Positions 11,101 to 23,470 of a DNA stretch of 64,000 bases are shown in pieces; position 1 is the first letter of the stretch, and every line of letters begins with the position of its first letter. The notes beneath the pieces are model-generated. The model saw only the letters and a list, made by a program, of their open reading frames with translations, searched no databases and had not been told where the DNA came from. The stretch is taken from positions 94,001 to 158,000 of the forward strand of contig JADWOT020001457.1 of assembly GCA_036345935.2 (NCBI GenBank), given 5' to 3'. The DNA is from Taenia hydatigena (lineage: Eukaryota > Platyhelminthes > Cestoda > Cyclophyllidea > Taeniidae). The position numbers were made by a program, and so were the translations under genes.

Positions 11101-14100
11101 GGGGAGAATGCGCGAGCTGTAAAACATCGCTCACGGTAGGCTCGAATCGTCCATGACACATTTTGCTTACATATTGATTGGCAGATGACAACTGAGCATT
11201 TGTTGATGAGAATAACTAAGAGCGCTGCTAGTGCGCTGATGCATTCTCGATCATTTTCTGATGACCACAAGGATACCCTTGAGTGCGGCTTACCCACACT
11301 CTTGAAGCACAAGTCCTACAGACCAAAAACCTGTATCACGCCCGTCGTAAACCAACTTGAGGAGGTCTAGTTAAAGAACCGTTAATGAGGGACATAGCTT
11401 CATGTTGAGGTGTATGCTGATGCAAGCTGAAAGCTAATGAAAGCCACCTAAGACGCAATTGCCATCTAAAGGAGCTGATCACTTTGGCGTTTCTTTCAAA
11501 CATGTGAAAGCAAAGGAGTAGAGGTGTAATTATGTCACAAAAATACTTCCTCTGTAGGTATCAAATAAGGTGTCAGTGCTTTAAATTTAAGTAGCGCATT
11601 CATTGTAATGATACAGAACCAAATATTGACAATGCCGACTTCTGTAGAGTTGCAAAACCAGTGCATTAGAGTTGCCTGGAATCCACTACCTGTTCCTAAT
11701 GCATACCTATCACAATCGAAATTCTATCTTTTTGGATTCAGACTAGACTGGTGACTGAATCCGAACATCTGCCTGCACCTCATCAGAACTTGTGTTGCCT
11801 TGAGTCAATCGAAAGTAGGTCCATCCAATTGCATGCATCATGAAGAGCTCTTACATCAATCCAAAACATCTTTTCTCTTCAACTTTCCCCAATCAAGCAT
11901 TTTAATGCCATCTCTTGCAACTTATGCATCGTCAACCCCATCCTCTTCCAACCCTACGGATGAAGTCTCGCTCAATTATGCTTCAAGTCGGACACAATAA
12001 ACAGACTCGTGCATTATGTTTGTCTGCCAATCCATTAAGTTAGTCATTCCGTTCTTTAGACAGTAAAAACGAACCACTTTTGCGGTTTCTTGCTTCATCG
12101 ATAACTTCTGGTATCGCGAGACCTCCCGCCATCATGATCATACTCTTCCACTACTTCCTGGTGAGACTTGCCTCACCGTGTGCGAATCCCTTTCGCGGTG
12201 TCATCAACTGATTCCACAACCCTGTTTAACTTACCAATCTCAGGCACAAACAAGTCTATGCGACTACCCCTGATGTGAAGATATTTGATGCCCTTGGGCG
12301 CCTTTATTGTAGTGAATGATATAGCCAGTAGGTTGATTTTTGCGCACAGTCTTTTGTTGCACTTCTGGTAACCGTGTGATTGAACAGATGCTTGCAGTGG
12401 CTTGCTAAGGACTGGAATTGCTACTTCCCATGCCACCATTAATGTTGCATATCATCAAAATGCAACCAATTTCTGCTACAGAAGTTAATAGCTTATGAAT
12501 GCAACAGTGTTCGACGCTGTTTGATTCTTTGCCTTCAATTTTACCAGCCCGCTATAATTCACACTTTGTGCTGGAATTAGAGGAAGCTATTTTAAATTTC
12601 ATCTAATTATAAACGAGAAATTTGCAGCCGTGACTAGAGCAAAGTTAAGTGAGAGAGTTTGAGAGGTTTAATATGGATGGAGTGCTAAGCTCGCTCTATT
12701 ACCAATGCAAATGCAAGGAGCAAGAACATAGTGCGGAATCTACATTTTAGCAAAAAAGATTACTTCAAGTCAATACAAATCATACTTGACGAGTCATCAT
12801 GCCAAACTACTTTAGGGCATGATCATAAGGTGCAAGATTGCGTCCGAATCCCTGAATGGGTGATGTTCGGAACCGTCGGTAACTGACCGACTCCATTTCG
12901 CCTCCTCAAATCTTACCTTAAATTTTACTCGATATAAGCTTCAATTAGGCAACATGGCACCCTACGGTAGATGATTGGGATGGTTGTCCTGCAATTTGTG
13001 AATTTTTTAATGGCTGAACTTAATGCAGATGTGAACACCTATTCCGCCAGAGCAAAATTACTGAAGCGATGTCTGCTCACCTCACCGAGTTGAGTTGTAC
13101 TCCAGCCATGAGTTCCGCCAAACTCCGATCACCCGGAAAGTGTGAATATCGATTTGGAGACACTGGGTTGGAGGAACGTCCTACGCCAATATGCTGCGCC
13201 TTCTTTTAATCTCCATTTATGGATCTTCTGAATGGGTTCTATTCCGTCTTTTGACTGGTGTAGGCTTAAAGGTGCTTGCAGTTAGAACCCTACGAGGGTT
13301 TTCGTAAGCCGCTTAGCGTAGTCAGTCGCTAAACTTGCAAAATGAACATGTTTTGCCGGACCAATGGTATTAAGACGATCACTGCCATTATTGGCTTATC
13401 GATGAAGCAAAAATGGATTGCAATGGTTTATGCGCATGGATAATTGACACCTGAAAAGCAAGCAATCAACATGACGTGTTGACAATGTTCTCCAGAATTT
13501 CGCTCAGCCACATCTGGAGGTAATGCAATCGACATATTGGAGGTGAGGATTTAGCCAGCATTCAGTTTTAACTCTCTATCCTTGTAAGATGTTATATCTT
13601 AGTACCTTACCAAAAAGCGAACAATGTGTTTGCCGCTTTGTTTGGTTATGCTACGTTGCAAATCTGCACTGTAATTTTTAGTTGCTAGCATGGCCTAGAG
13701 GCCACTCCACTCAACGAAGGTACAATGATCATTCGAGTGATCGCAGTTGAGTCTAAAGACTAGACAAGAAACAGAAGTGCAAATTTTATGCTGAATATTT
13801 TTTAACGAAATGCCAGAAGCTAGTGACATTGTGTTTGATTAAATTATAAACAACTGGTCAAGCCCTTTGCTGTCCACAGGCAATATTTCTGCAGTTCGTG
13901 CAGGAATCTCTACTACTACTGGCTTCCCCATCCCTGCGACTATGCCGAACACTAATAGGTTGAAATCTAGACGGTTCTTCCCCTTCCTTCTCTTCCATTC
14001 TTCCGCTCTTACTATTATTATGTGTTGAAGGCACATATAGAGTAACAATATTAGGAAGTCTGTGCCGAGGATACATTTGCCTCCAGGGAGTAACCACGCT

Positions 14101-15119
14101 ACTCTACGACCAGGTTAAAATTATTCTTCCACCTTTGGCCTACAAAGCACATTTAAGGGATATAAGCATGGCATAAACGCTCTGACGCATCTTTACTGCC
14201 TTAGACAAAAGGATGGATAGATGGCACACTAGGCTGGGATCGTGAGATGGCCTCGATCAGCGCCGATAGATTCAAGATGTGTTCTTGCCTCTCGTCTGAA
14301 AGGTACATTTAAAGAAACATAAGTAATAAACCATTATATCAAATTCGACTTGTGTGATCCGAAGGAAGATTAAGGACGAAGCAATAGATTTTGCGCGCAA
14401 AAATTTCCTAAACATTGACAAAAATTCTAAATTTTGACTTATTATTAACCGGTCTGTGTTCTAAAAACCATCGGAACTAATAAATATCGTGTTTAAAATC
14501 TAGGGCATATGTCTTGCAAAATATTGTGCTCGCCAAACGAGTTTATATTTGTTCTCATTTCGCAAGTCAAAAAATCTCATGATGTGGTCTCTAAATTTGA
14601 AAATGAGTGCTGTGAATGTCACCTTGCCTTATTAGTATCCAATACCCTTTTCGTGTATTTAGCGGCATATATGAAATTTTGGGCTTTCGTCCGGTCGTCA
14701 TTGTGCGTAGGTTGCGATTTGCACTGATGAGTGCAGGTATGTGAGTATCTACTGTCAAAAATTTCGATGCAATTCATGCATATACACAATTAAACATACA
14801 TATTGACTCAAAAGTGTGGCTAGTGCCTTTCGAGGCTTGTTGAATCCATGGTTTGCGTCTATTTGCCTTGAGCACTTTACATCTGGGCAATGTCATTTAA
14901 TCATGGCTGTTTAAAGTCTTTTATAAATTTTGACGAAAGGTGGAGGGTCGGATTTTTTATACTGGCTACCAGTTTTCCATTTGTTGGCAGGAAATCGCAT
15001 ATCGAACTGATGGGTTCGGTACTTTAGTGCTGTCACAATATCCTCCAGCGCAACACTGAGCTCAAAACTGTGAATGTCAGTCGTTGCAGCGGTCGAGCGT
15101 GAGGGTCCACTTATCAGAT
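8101..15119. other. no supported gene; unassigned sequence
   Basis: No frame here combines splice signals with family sequence. A direct duplication lies at 8320-8380 and 8603-8660 (GACACTTTTTGTATG... against GACACTTTTTATTTT..., then GCAAAGGAAAG against GCAAGGAAAG). The short dispersed repeat copy 2 is at 10595-10695. The rest looks like old intergenic or decayed repeat sequence. Confidence 0.45.
10595..10695 (+). repeat. short dispersed repeat, copy 2
   Basis: Direct-orientation partner of 3135-3225; the most similar stretch is GGGCCATGCCAG. Confidence 0.5.
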
Positions 15120-16480
15120 GGCGATTCGTAAGACCTCCTTTCCCGTGCTGCAGTTGATGAATGAATTTCCGGTTTCAATGACAAGTGAAAATGAAAAATT
15201 GTATGCTGACTTCGGTGAGGAAAGGAAGAATTCCGACTCTTGTGAAGATGGCGGATCGGTTTTTGTGCAACGTACCCATCTTTACATCGAGTGAGGACAT
15301 ACTACCAAAAACCGTCTCAGCATAGATGTGAGAAAAGATGCAAAATGATTTGGACTCGAAAATGTTGAAATAATGAATCAGCGCTTTATTTCCTCACCGC
15401 AATGTCAAATCAGTTTTTTATGTGGGTATTTGATTTCTCCCTGGGCAAATCACGTTTTTAACAGCGGCCAGCCAATGCCATAACAAAAGTAGCTACGTTT
15501 GTCGAGAAGCTGGAAGGACATAATTTCTTCTTTTCCATGACAGGGTAAGTGCCTCCTCTGAGCGATGCAGTCATTGGTGCGTCGAAAGAGTTGGCGCTCT
15601 TTAGCCATGAAACTTGTCGTCCATGAGGCGGAGAACTGTAATCCCATGACATCGAGTATGTGCGTGAATACAAACGTCTAAAAGGTCGCGGCTTCGGTGC
15701 GACTCTGGGCGTCACGAAACTGATTCCTTCCTCATCTCTTTTCTCGGTCGTGGTTGCAGCTGAGGTTTTAGTGATTTTGCCACCTTGTAGGAGCTGCGGT
15801 AAGCGTTCGCCCTCTGCTTGTCAAAGTTACATGTGCCTGATGGGTTGATTATCGCAAATGAGCCTAATGCCCATTCTCGAACGTGTTTTCCTTTTTCGTT
15901 ACAACTGACTAACTAATCCCCACTTCACCATCATCCTCACTTCCCTTACAGACAAGGAGTGCGATGCAGCAAAGGCAGTGATCGACACCTGGCCCTTGAA
16001 CCAACAAGTCTATGCCACCTTGTACGTCTTACTGCGGTGTCATCATTAGGACTGTCAACTCCGGATCGCTATCAATCTTCTGCCCATCTCCGTCTCCCTA
16101 TACCGCATTGTTGAAATTTGCGCTCACGCAGGTGCCGTCTGTAGTATGGATGCACACATTCATTGCGTCTTTGGCCTCGTCCTTCCCACTGTGTGCCTCT
16201 TTGACCAAATTCCTCATTCAATTGACGACTCTTGATCACCAACTCTACTTAGTTTTGATGGCGTGTATCTATGACGGCATTGAGGAGTGGCAGGCCAATG
16301 CTGCTACCGAATCGCTGATGACTCTTATTGCTCCTGAAACCGAGGGCACCAATGCTGATGGTTTTGCTGTCCCCACTGCTTCCTCGGTGCCTTTCGGTGC
16401 GGCTATGAATTTGGTGACGGGGTCCGCCAGTATGGTATTGGGAGTCCAGACACTTGTGGTGGTGGAGATAAGTGTGATTT
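15120..16480 (+). repeat. repeat D, copy II (most complete uninterrupted copy)
   Basis: Direct-strand reference copy. It matches copy I in three blocks, and from about 14880 to 15460 matches copy III (TTGTTTTAAGTTCTT and TTATGACGAAGGGTGG there). It carries two in-frame coding-like segments, at 15660-15848 and 16012-16662. Confidence 0.75.
15660..15848 (+). pseudogene. conserved coding-like segment of repeat D
   Basis: The frame reading TKLIPSSSLFSVVVAAEVLV and LPPCRSCGK is matched by the minus-strand frame at 7354-7560 of copy I (TRWILSSPLFSAVSAAEVLV, LLPCRRYSK). No function is recognised. It lies about 160 bases upstream of the longer repeat-D frame and may have been part of the same coding unit. 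Confidence 0.35.
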
Positions 16481-16662
16481 CTGGAGACGGAGAGATTTGG
16501 AGTCCAGTTGGTTCATTCGCTCGTTGTGTTGAAGAAAAGGAAGGGAAGGGATTTCGGACGCCTGCTTTGCCTGAACTGCAAGTCTTCTCCTTCCTATTAC
16601 AAATGTTGACTAAATTAAACCAGACCTTTATCTGGCCAAAAGTTTTTTTTTCTCCTTTTTAA
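16012..16662 (+). CDS. repeat-D-borne 216-codon open frame, unknown protein
   Basis: The longest plus-strand frame of the left half. Residues about 45-90 are hydrophobic (candidate membrane segments, for example FIASLASSFPLCASLTKFLI), followed by LYLVLMACIYDGIEEWQANA and ESLMTL...EGTNADGFAV. The pattern FLI-x-L...QLY...EWQA-x2-AT...EGTNADG is kept in copy I (minus strand, 5830-6120) and traces remain in copy IV (27560-27700). Matching residues in matching frames suggest the repeat was once coding. I do not recognise the family, and the ends of the frame lie outside the conserved part. Confidence 0.35.
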   Translation: MPPCTSYCGVIIRTVNSGSLSIFCPSPSPYTALLKFALTQVPSVVWMHTFIASLASSFPLCASLTKFLIQLTTLDHQLYLVLMACIYDGIEEWQANAATESLMTLIAPETEGTNADGFAVPTASSVPFGAAMNLVTGSASMVLGVQTLVVVEISVISGDGEIWSPVGSFARCVEEKEGKGFRTPALPELQVFSFLLQMLTKLNQTFIWPKVFFSPF

Positions 16663-17214
16663 AGCTTGCTGAATTGCATTGAAGACTGCCCTTATTGGGG
16701 TGTTACTTGTTTGTGGCTTTCTACTTTTCATTGCTAATACTATGCGTCCTGTATCCAGTGTGGTGCTAAAATTTTAAAGCATTGAGACTGCTGCCCCAAT
16801 TACCAATTACTTGGCCTTGCATGGTGTTAAAGTCGTTGCAGGCCAAAAGTACGGCAAGAGTGTTTTCCCTGGAGCATTTTGTGATAAGCATGGAGACATC
16901 AGCGAATAGTACTAGGTGATAGTTTTGGGGGCTAAACTTGTTAGTGCAGTATTTTTGTGTTTAACTAGTCAGCATCCCAAGTTAGTCATGTGACTCCATC
17001 AACAGCATGCATCCATGCTGACGGTGGCATTGGTGAGGGAGAATGTGGCTGTAGAAGCTAACCCATGGGAATCCACTGAGACCTTGAACTCATCGTTGTC
17101 GACGGGTGTGGTGTTGCAATCATTTGACCAATCGATCCTGCTGAAAGGTTTCCTGCGAGGCTTACATATATTAGTTTTGCTTGTTTTTTTAAGACGCTAA
17201 GGTTCTATCGCCTT
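16663..17214. other. no supported gene between repeats D and C
   Basis: Contains no recognisable feature. The 61-codon frame at 17015-17200 has no support. Confidence 0.5.
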
Positions 17215-18290
17215 TGATAATATTATGGTGTGAGGTGAATACAATATGAAGTAGTTGCGGAGTAATTGGAATTGTAGTTATTATGGGCTGTTATATGCAT
17301 GATAATCGTTTGGCTAATGCTGATGGCATCCAGCGCAAGTTATTGACAAGCTTTCGTGCATGCATAGTGTACCCAAAGAGACGTTTTCGGTAATGCCCGC
17401 ATGTTTGGGTGTAGCAGTGAGTGGGGTGGCATATTGCCAAAGTGTGACTAAGTTGTAGGAGAAGCGGTAAATGTCCGATGACTCTGTGCTCCACTTGTCT
17501 CCGCAGATTTTAATATGCAGTTTATTCCCTTATCAAAGTGTGCAGTGTTGGGACTCGTGTGTGTGCGTGTTGTTTGACGGCCATCTATCAGTTGCCATGC
17601 GTCAGTAGATTTCAGATTAGTAGCCACACCAAGTTGTACTTGTTCTGTCGATCTCGTGGTCTTGAGGCTGTAACGTTGACGGAATTTTGACTTTTGCTTG
17701 TAGGCGTGATGGTCAGTGTATCTCCATCATCTCCTACGGAATCAACTTTAGCCATAGGAAGCGAGGAGGCGACTGAAGATGCAGCACAATTACCAAGGAG
17801 AGCATAAAGGATGGCGCTGGAGGAGGAGAAGGGAACAGTGCAAGGCATCAGCAGTTTGTTAAGTAATTGATGTTGGTGGTGGGGCTACTTATTTTCTCCG
17901 TCGTTGTACCTTCGCCGAGTATGTCGTCGGTATGTGGAAGAGATGGGCATTCTATCCGAACATTGCGTCTCCTTTTGCCTTCTGGGGGTCGGGAAGGGAT
18001 GAAGGCGTTGCAGTGGGTATGTATGGGGCAGTGATGGAGATGCTTTATTGCGACTTGAAGCACTGTTGACCGTAGCTCATATGGATTACTACTTGACAGC
18101 TGCGTAATACTTTGCTTCAACAAGTATGCAAATGCTTTTTATTTTGTTGGGTTGTAGTTGATTGCTGGCACAGATGATGAGTGCATGCTAAATGGAAGCC
18201 TTCACCTTTGAGTATTTCATGAAACGTTAGAAAGCGACATGGTGCTGCTCAGCATTGAGAATGAATTTAAAGTGTGCAGAATATGTGACA
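17215..18290 (+). repeat. repeat C, copy 1
   Basis: Matches 20098-21210 in the same orientation and order: AATATGAAGTAGTTGCGGAG, GATGGCATCCA, a GTGTGTTGTTTGACGG-type block, GGCGTGATGGTCAG then CTCCTACGGAATCA, TGTACCTTCGCCGAGT, TTTGTTGGGTTGTAGTTG, and CGACATGGTGCTGCTCAGC. Divergence is high and there are several indels. No coding capacity is recognised. Confidence 0.8.
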
Positions 18291-20097
18291 GCGTCAGCCA
18301 CCAAAACTTGCGTGTGTTAGAGAATGAACACCCATGAGTTAACTGCGCCAGCCACTGTATTTCCAGGCAACTGAGGAGGGTAAGAGGGAGGCAGGAATGC
18401 TATAACCACGACTGCAATATTGTGCTGCCACCTTCATTGATGGGTGCGTTAAGGAAGAGCACCATACTAGTGGGCATTTGAGCACCAGCGCTGTGGCCTC
18501 GCTTCTTACTCGGACTAGTTTAAATCTCTCTCTCCAGCGATTTATTGGAATTTGCAGATTATAACACGAAATCATTGTACTGACAATCAGTCAAGCAACG
18601 AAACAATCTACATGAACGTAAAGAAGCAAGGGATGAATATGTCAGTAAAATATTCAGTCAATCAATCAATGAATTGGTACGCCATATAGTTAAATCATTA
18701 GTCGGTTGATCATTCAGAGAATTTGGAGATCAGTCAGTGAGATTAGGGTTGAGGGCAATGATGGCAGCAGTAGTGGGGACGCCTCCTCAGTCGTGCGGAT
18801 CGCTGGAATAAGAGAAAAGGAAGAGGAGGAGACCACCGAGGTGCTGGAGGGTGCGGCATGTTCTCGTGAATGAAAAAGGCGTTAGCGAAGTGAACGAGAG
18901 GGGATGAAGGAAGGCGTAGAAGAATGCAAACTTATTGAATGACGTGAGAGAGTCGGGGGAAGCGGGCGATGGGCTAGAGGAGAGAACCGCAGTAAATGAA
19001 GTTTCCTCCGAAGCACTTAGACAGGAACTGATTCCCCGCCTGCCTATTATCCACACGCTCACTTACCTATTTGGCTGTCTCTCCATGCTTATATGCATCC
19101 CCTTCTGGTCGTCCATTTCTTCGCACTTCCCTGAATCTGTTTGTCTGCACGTCCATTTCTCAAGCATCGACGAGGTGCCGGCTGTGTTGGTGACAGTAGG
19201 CACAGCATTACCTTTTGCTCTATCCCTTCACTTGTTCCTTATTTCATCCAATTTTTCTATGTAACTCGATCAATGCTTCATCTTTCCTTCAACCTAGGTG
19301 GCCAGACAGATAACTGACTTGGCTCCACGTGCAGTGGCACAAATATTAGAGACACTCGCCAGGGTATTTTAAGGTACAGGGTGTTTTGTGTTTTCCCTCC
19401 TCCAATCTCCTCACCACATCAATACCCTTCTCTCCTCCCTATCTTTCTCATCTAGCCCCACCTCTACTTCCACATTCACCCCATCTATCGACTCTTGCGT
19501 TGTTGCAACTTCGCTTTCCAGCAGTGGCTTCATTGTGGTCGGCGACGCTGACTTGTGAGGATAAGGTCCCATCAGGGAAGGTGGCAAGGGTCATCACTTC
19601 GCCTGCTTATCGGTATCCAACCATTGCCAGAACGGTAAATGGTACGTCGACACTGCCCTATGGCTCGCTGCATCAAAGAGGATCAAAACTTCTGCGGAAA
19701 GAACCGAATAGAAAGAGTCTTCCTAAAGGCAGTATAGCAAATGAGGGGCGTTGCTTTCCAAGCTTTTCAACACTGAGTGTTTCACATCATGATTTCTTCC
19801 ACAATAAGCCGTAACGAAAATTGCCCTCCTGTCGAACAGCCAAATGTGCTTAATCGATCCCTCTCCAGCGAAATATCTCCCTCACTCAACAATATTCATC
19901 AGACAGGCATAAGCAGTAAAAAAAGGATGCTGCACAATTTTACCCTGAGGGAGCATGTTTTGCAATTGAATGTAGCTATTCGTCAACATCGTGAAATTCC
20001 TTTTCTCAATCTGCACATGTTAGCCCAGCCTTTCTCCATTTATCTGCTCATGATGGAATTAGTTTTGGTATTCAATTTGCATATTGCTTAATTTCTT
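18291..20097. other. spacer between C copies; no supported gene
   Basis: Holds simple-sequence traces (CAATCAATCAATGAATG near 18660, pyrimidine-rich stretches near 19390-19480) and several chance frames, none with a recognisable domain. Confidence 0.45.
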
Positions 20098-21210
20098 ATG
20101 ATACTAGGTGAGGCCGATATGAAGTAGCTGTCGAGTGATTGGAGATGCAGGTATATCATGAGACTTTCATGTGTAAGCATGAGCCTTATGATTGATTGTC
20201 ACACTCGGCAATCGCTTGCCTAGTGTTTAACTAATGGCGTCCACAGGCGTGAGTTTTGCAGTGAGTTGGAAGACTTATTGCCCAGATGTGATTAATTTGC
20301 GTGCGGAATGGGAAATACCCGACGAATTCATATCTTACTTGCTTCTGCAGATTCCAACATGCTGTTTTCGTCTTATGAAAATGTGCCATTTTGGGATTTT
20401 TGTGTGTTGTTTGATTGTCATTTTCCAGTTGATGGCATTGAATGTATTGCTGCCGTCTGAGGCAAGTGGTTGGGCTTGTCGCTGTGATATTCGATCATAG
20501 ACTGGTAGCTTTATCAAGGCTTACATGCTCTTTTGTAATGGGACTCTTGAGGCCGAACCACTGACAGGAGTTTCACTATTTTGATTTTAGGTCAGCATTT
20601 CCTCTACTAAACACGGACACGCGTGACGGTCAGCTAATGTCTCCACCTCCTACAGAATCAGCCTACACCATAGAGGATGATGAAACTGTAGATGTAGTAC
20701 TCCTACCGAGCGAGGCATGGGGGAAGATGCTGGACAAGACGAAGAGGACTGTGTTATGCTTCGGTGGTTTGTTGGATGAATCCACTTACCTGTCTCGGCA
20801 ATGTACCTTCGCCGAGTGGGTCGCCGGTACTTTAAATACACGTCTATGTGTTCTGCACAAATATATGGTATCTCCTTTCGTCTTCGAGGCGGGAAAAAGC
20901 TTTGAGCGCTGTAGTGCATACACCTGAACCAGTGATGGGGATGTTCTAGTGTAGAGTAAAGCGTTATTGGCCGCGGTCCATTTGTATGGCCGTGTGATAG
21001 TCGAGGCATGTTTTGCTTCAGCGCTTGCACTTTGTTGGGTTGTAGTTGGTTTTGGTCGCCATTAGTGTATTGCAAAGTAGTCTCCTTTTGGTGCCCCAAT
21101 CTCACTGGTAAGTATGTCATCAGGTGTTAAGAAGTGACATGCTGCTACTTAGCCTTGAGAACGGCTTGAAAAGGCGCAGAATGTGTAACTTGTAGGTGAT
21201 TGGGCGACTA
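20098..21210 (+). repeat. repeat C, copy 2
   Basis: Direct copy about 2.9 kb after copy 1. Diagnostic matches are GATATGAAGTAGCTGTCGAG, GCGTGACGGTCAG, CTCCTACAGAATCAGCC, TGTACCTTCGCCGAGTGGG, TTTGTTGGGTTGTAGTTGG and GACATGCTGCTACTTAGCC. The long frames on both strands here are not conserved in copy 1, so I treat them as chance. Confidence 0.8.
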
Positions 21211-22869
21211 GGAGTATTTCGAAAAATAAGATGTTCTTAACCACTTTACAATAAAAGTGGTTAAGCGTATACCACAAATGTGGGAAGGAGAGAAGGCTGT
21301 CTACGACTTGAGCAAACTTGTGATACATCCTCCTCCGCAGGACGGCTTTAAATGTTGTCATGTTGCCATTTCTGTACTCGAGACGGTTAAATAGATTACG
21401 GCTAGTGCCACCATTGGGAAGCTGCGTGGGGTTGCAGGGTGTGCTGGGCAAAATGGCCAGGTAAGATGGAGGTTGTGATAGGAGGCCAATTTGTTGAATA
21501 CACTTTGATGACATACGTTGGTGTACCTGCAGTCCTTTGTACTTGTCATCTTTGCCCAATGATGCCTTGTTGGCGGAGCATTGAAGCTCCCCACGTGCTG
21601 CGCTAGATAAAGTGAACTTATTGAGTGCATATTGGAATACAAGCAAATGATGGCGCGTCAATTCTAAACTAATCTGGCATGCCTTTCAATAGGGCTAGAT
21701 GGAAGTGAGGTGATGCAGGCACTAGCTATGAAATTAGCAAATGTATTATCAGAGCTGACGTAAATTTTTGGCTTAAGAACCTCACCTCCATGCCGTTATG
21801 GTGGCTGGATTTTGGCAAATTAATTTAAAAATAACTATATAGCGCCGCATGGAATCACGAGATAAAGACACGCAAATGTAGGCTGCAGATGGTATTGCTT
21901 AAAAGATTTAACTAAACCAAATTGTTCAACTTATTTGAGGAAAAACGGTTTCGATGGTGATGAAATTTTGCCCAAATGTCGTGGATAGCAACGACCTTGA
22001 GAAGATCATAATGCCACGCTGATAGGACGCGACGACAATAAGGTAATTGTAGTTAAGAGAAAGTAGACTGTGGGAATGGAGAGCAAGTGTTGAACGACTT
22101 TTAAGCCAGAAATGCTAAGGCACATCATCGAACTTTCTGCTGTAGAATACAGTTGAGAACAGATGGGCACTTGCAGCGGGGATAATGAGTGTTGAGTGTT
22201 GTCTAGGAACTGAAATGTAGAAAATGAATGTGGAAGTTTAGAAATGCGGCAATGGAAAGGAGCACTACAGTATTGATGCATTAAAGATCGCAGAAATGCG
22301 TGATGTAGGTTAGTATTCAAAAGAAAGGGAGTATTTGCAAATGAGTAACAAGCTAGAGCGTTTGTGGGTACATGTGACTGATATAAATGTCATGTAACAG
22401 AGAAAGAGGCGCCGATGAAGTACCCATTGTCTCATTTGTAGGGGGCTTGACATGCTTTAGAAAGGGAAGAAAAGAGAGGAAATGAGGAGGCGAGTTTCAT
22501 CCACATGATTCCACATTTCAAAGATAGCGTCTCTTTTCCACTTTTCTGGTTATGTTGCAACTGTGATACTTTGTTGCACATTTAACTTCTGGTTTCGGTT
22601 ACGACCACTTGGAGTGACCACATTACCTTTGCTAGACGAGCTGGACCCCGAGCCGTGCCATCAATCCCAGTTCCTTTCTGTCCACCGAATACATGCAGAT
22701 CTTCTGCCAAATTGTTTTGCCTTATTCCGCCGTCAGGAGAGTCTTGGGAGAGACGTGGTAGTACTTTCATCATGGCTAAGCAAAGTTTCAGCATAAAGAA
22801 ATGCCACGGTCTCATATAAGCATACAAATTAGTCAAAATGCCTTTTCACAGCGTGGTGACGCTTGATGA
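21211..22869. other. no supported gene
   Basis: Includes a 170-codon minus-strand frame (21149-21661) that overlaps repeat C and has no recognisable domain or splice context. Otherwise unassigned. Confidence 0.45.
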
Positions 22870-23470
22870 CCTCAGTTGTTTTAAGTTCTTCTCAAATTAT
22901 GACGAAGGGTGGGGTAACGGATTTTTATTCTGTGGGAGCGAATCGTTTATTTGGAAGGGTGCACGTACTGAATTAATGTGCCCACAATTAGAAGTCAGTC
23001 AAGCCATTTCTGACAAAATCTGAGGAGAAGTTTGATGGGATTCTCCACATCGCATTTTAGTCGTTTGAGCACCGCTAAGCTGGAAAAGCATTGGAGCTTC
23101 AATTTTTTATAGCTGAATGCAAAGGCTTATTTATCGAATGTGGCTTCGCAAGATTCCCTTTACTTTACCCTTTGTCGATAGAATATTTTCTAACTTAAAT
23201 GGAATGTGAGGATAAACAATTTTGTGCTTGCCTCAGTTTATGGGTGAAGATGTTCGACTCGTGCGCACACGGTCAACCGGATTAAGTCAACTTATTATTC
23301 TCACGAAAATCATCTAGGTGTGGGTGTGAGGGCAGATGAGAAATAATTTGGACCTCGACGTGCCAAAATGCATTTCCACACATTGTTTTCCTCGTTACTT
23401 CCTCGGAGCATTTTAGTTGACAATTCGAATTGTCTCTGGGGAAAATCTCATCACGTCAACAGTAGCTGTT
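22870..23470 (+). repeat. repeat D, copy III (5' part only)
   Basis: AGTTCTTCTCAAATTATGAC then GAAGGGTGGGGTAACGGATT matches 14910-14960. GAGGGCAGATGAGAAATAAT with TTTGGACCTCGA, and CTCTGGGGAAAATCTC, match 15320-15460. Similarity is lost after about 23470, so the coding-like part is absent. Confidence 0.6.

Noticed and set aside
20637..21120. Frames inside repeat C copy 2 as transposon proteins
   Set aside because: Not preserved in copy 1 and no catalytic motif of a transposase, integrase or reverse transcriptase.
21149..21661. 170-codon minus-strand frame as a gene
   Set aside because: No recognisable domain, ordinary composition, and part overlaps non-coding repeat C without conservation in the other copy.
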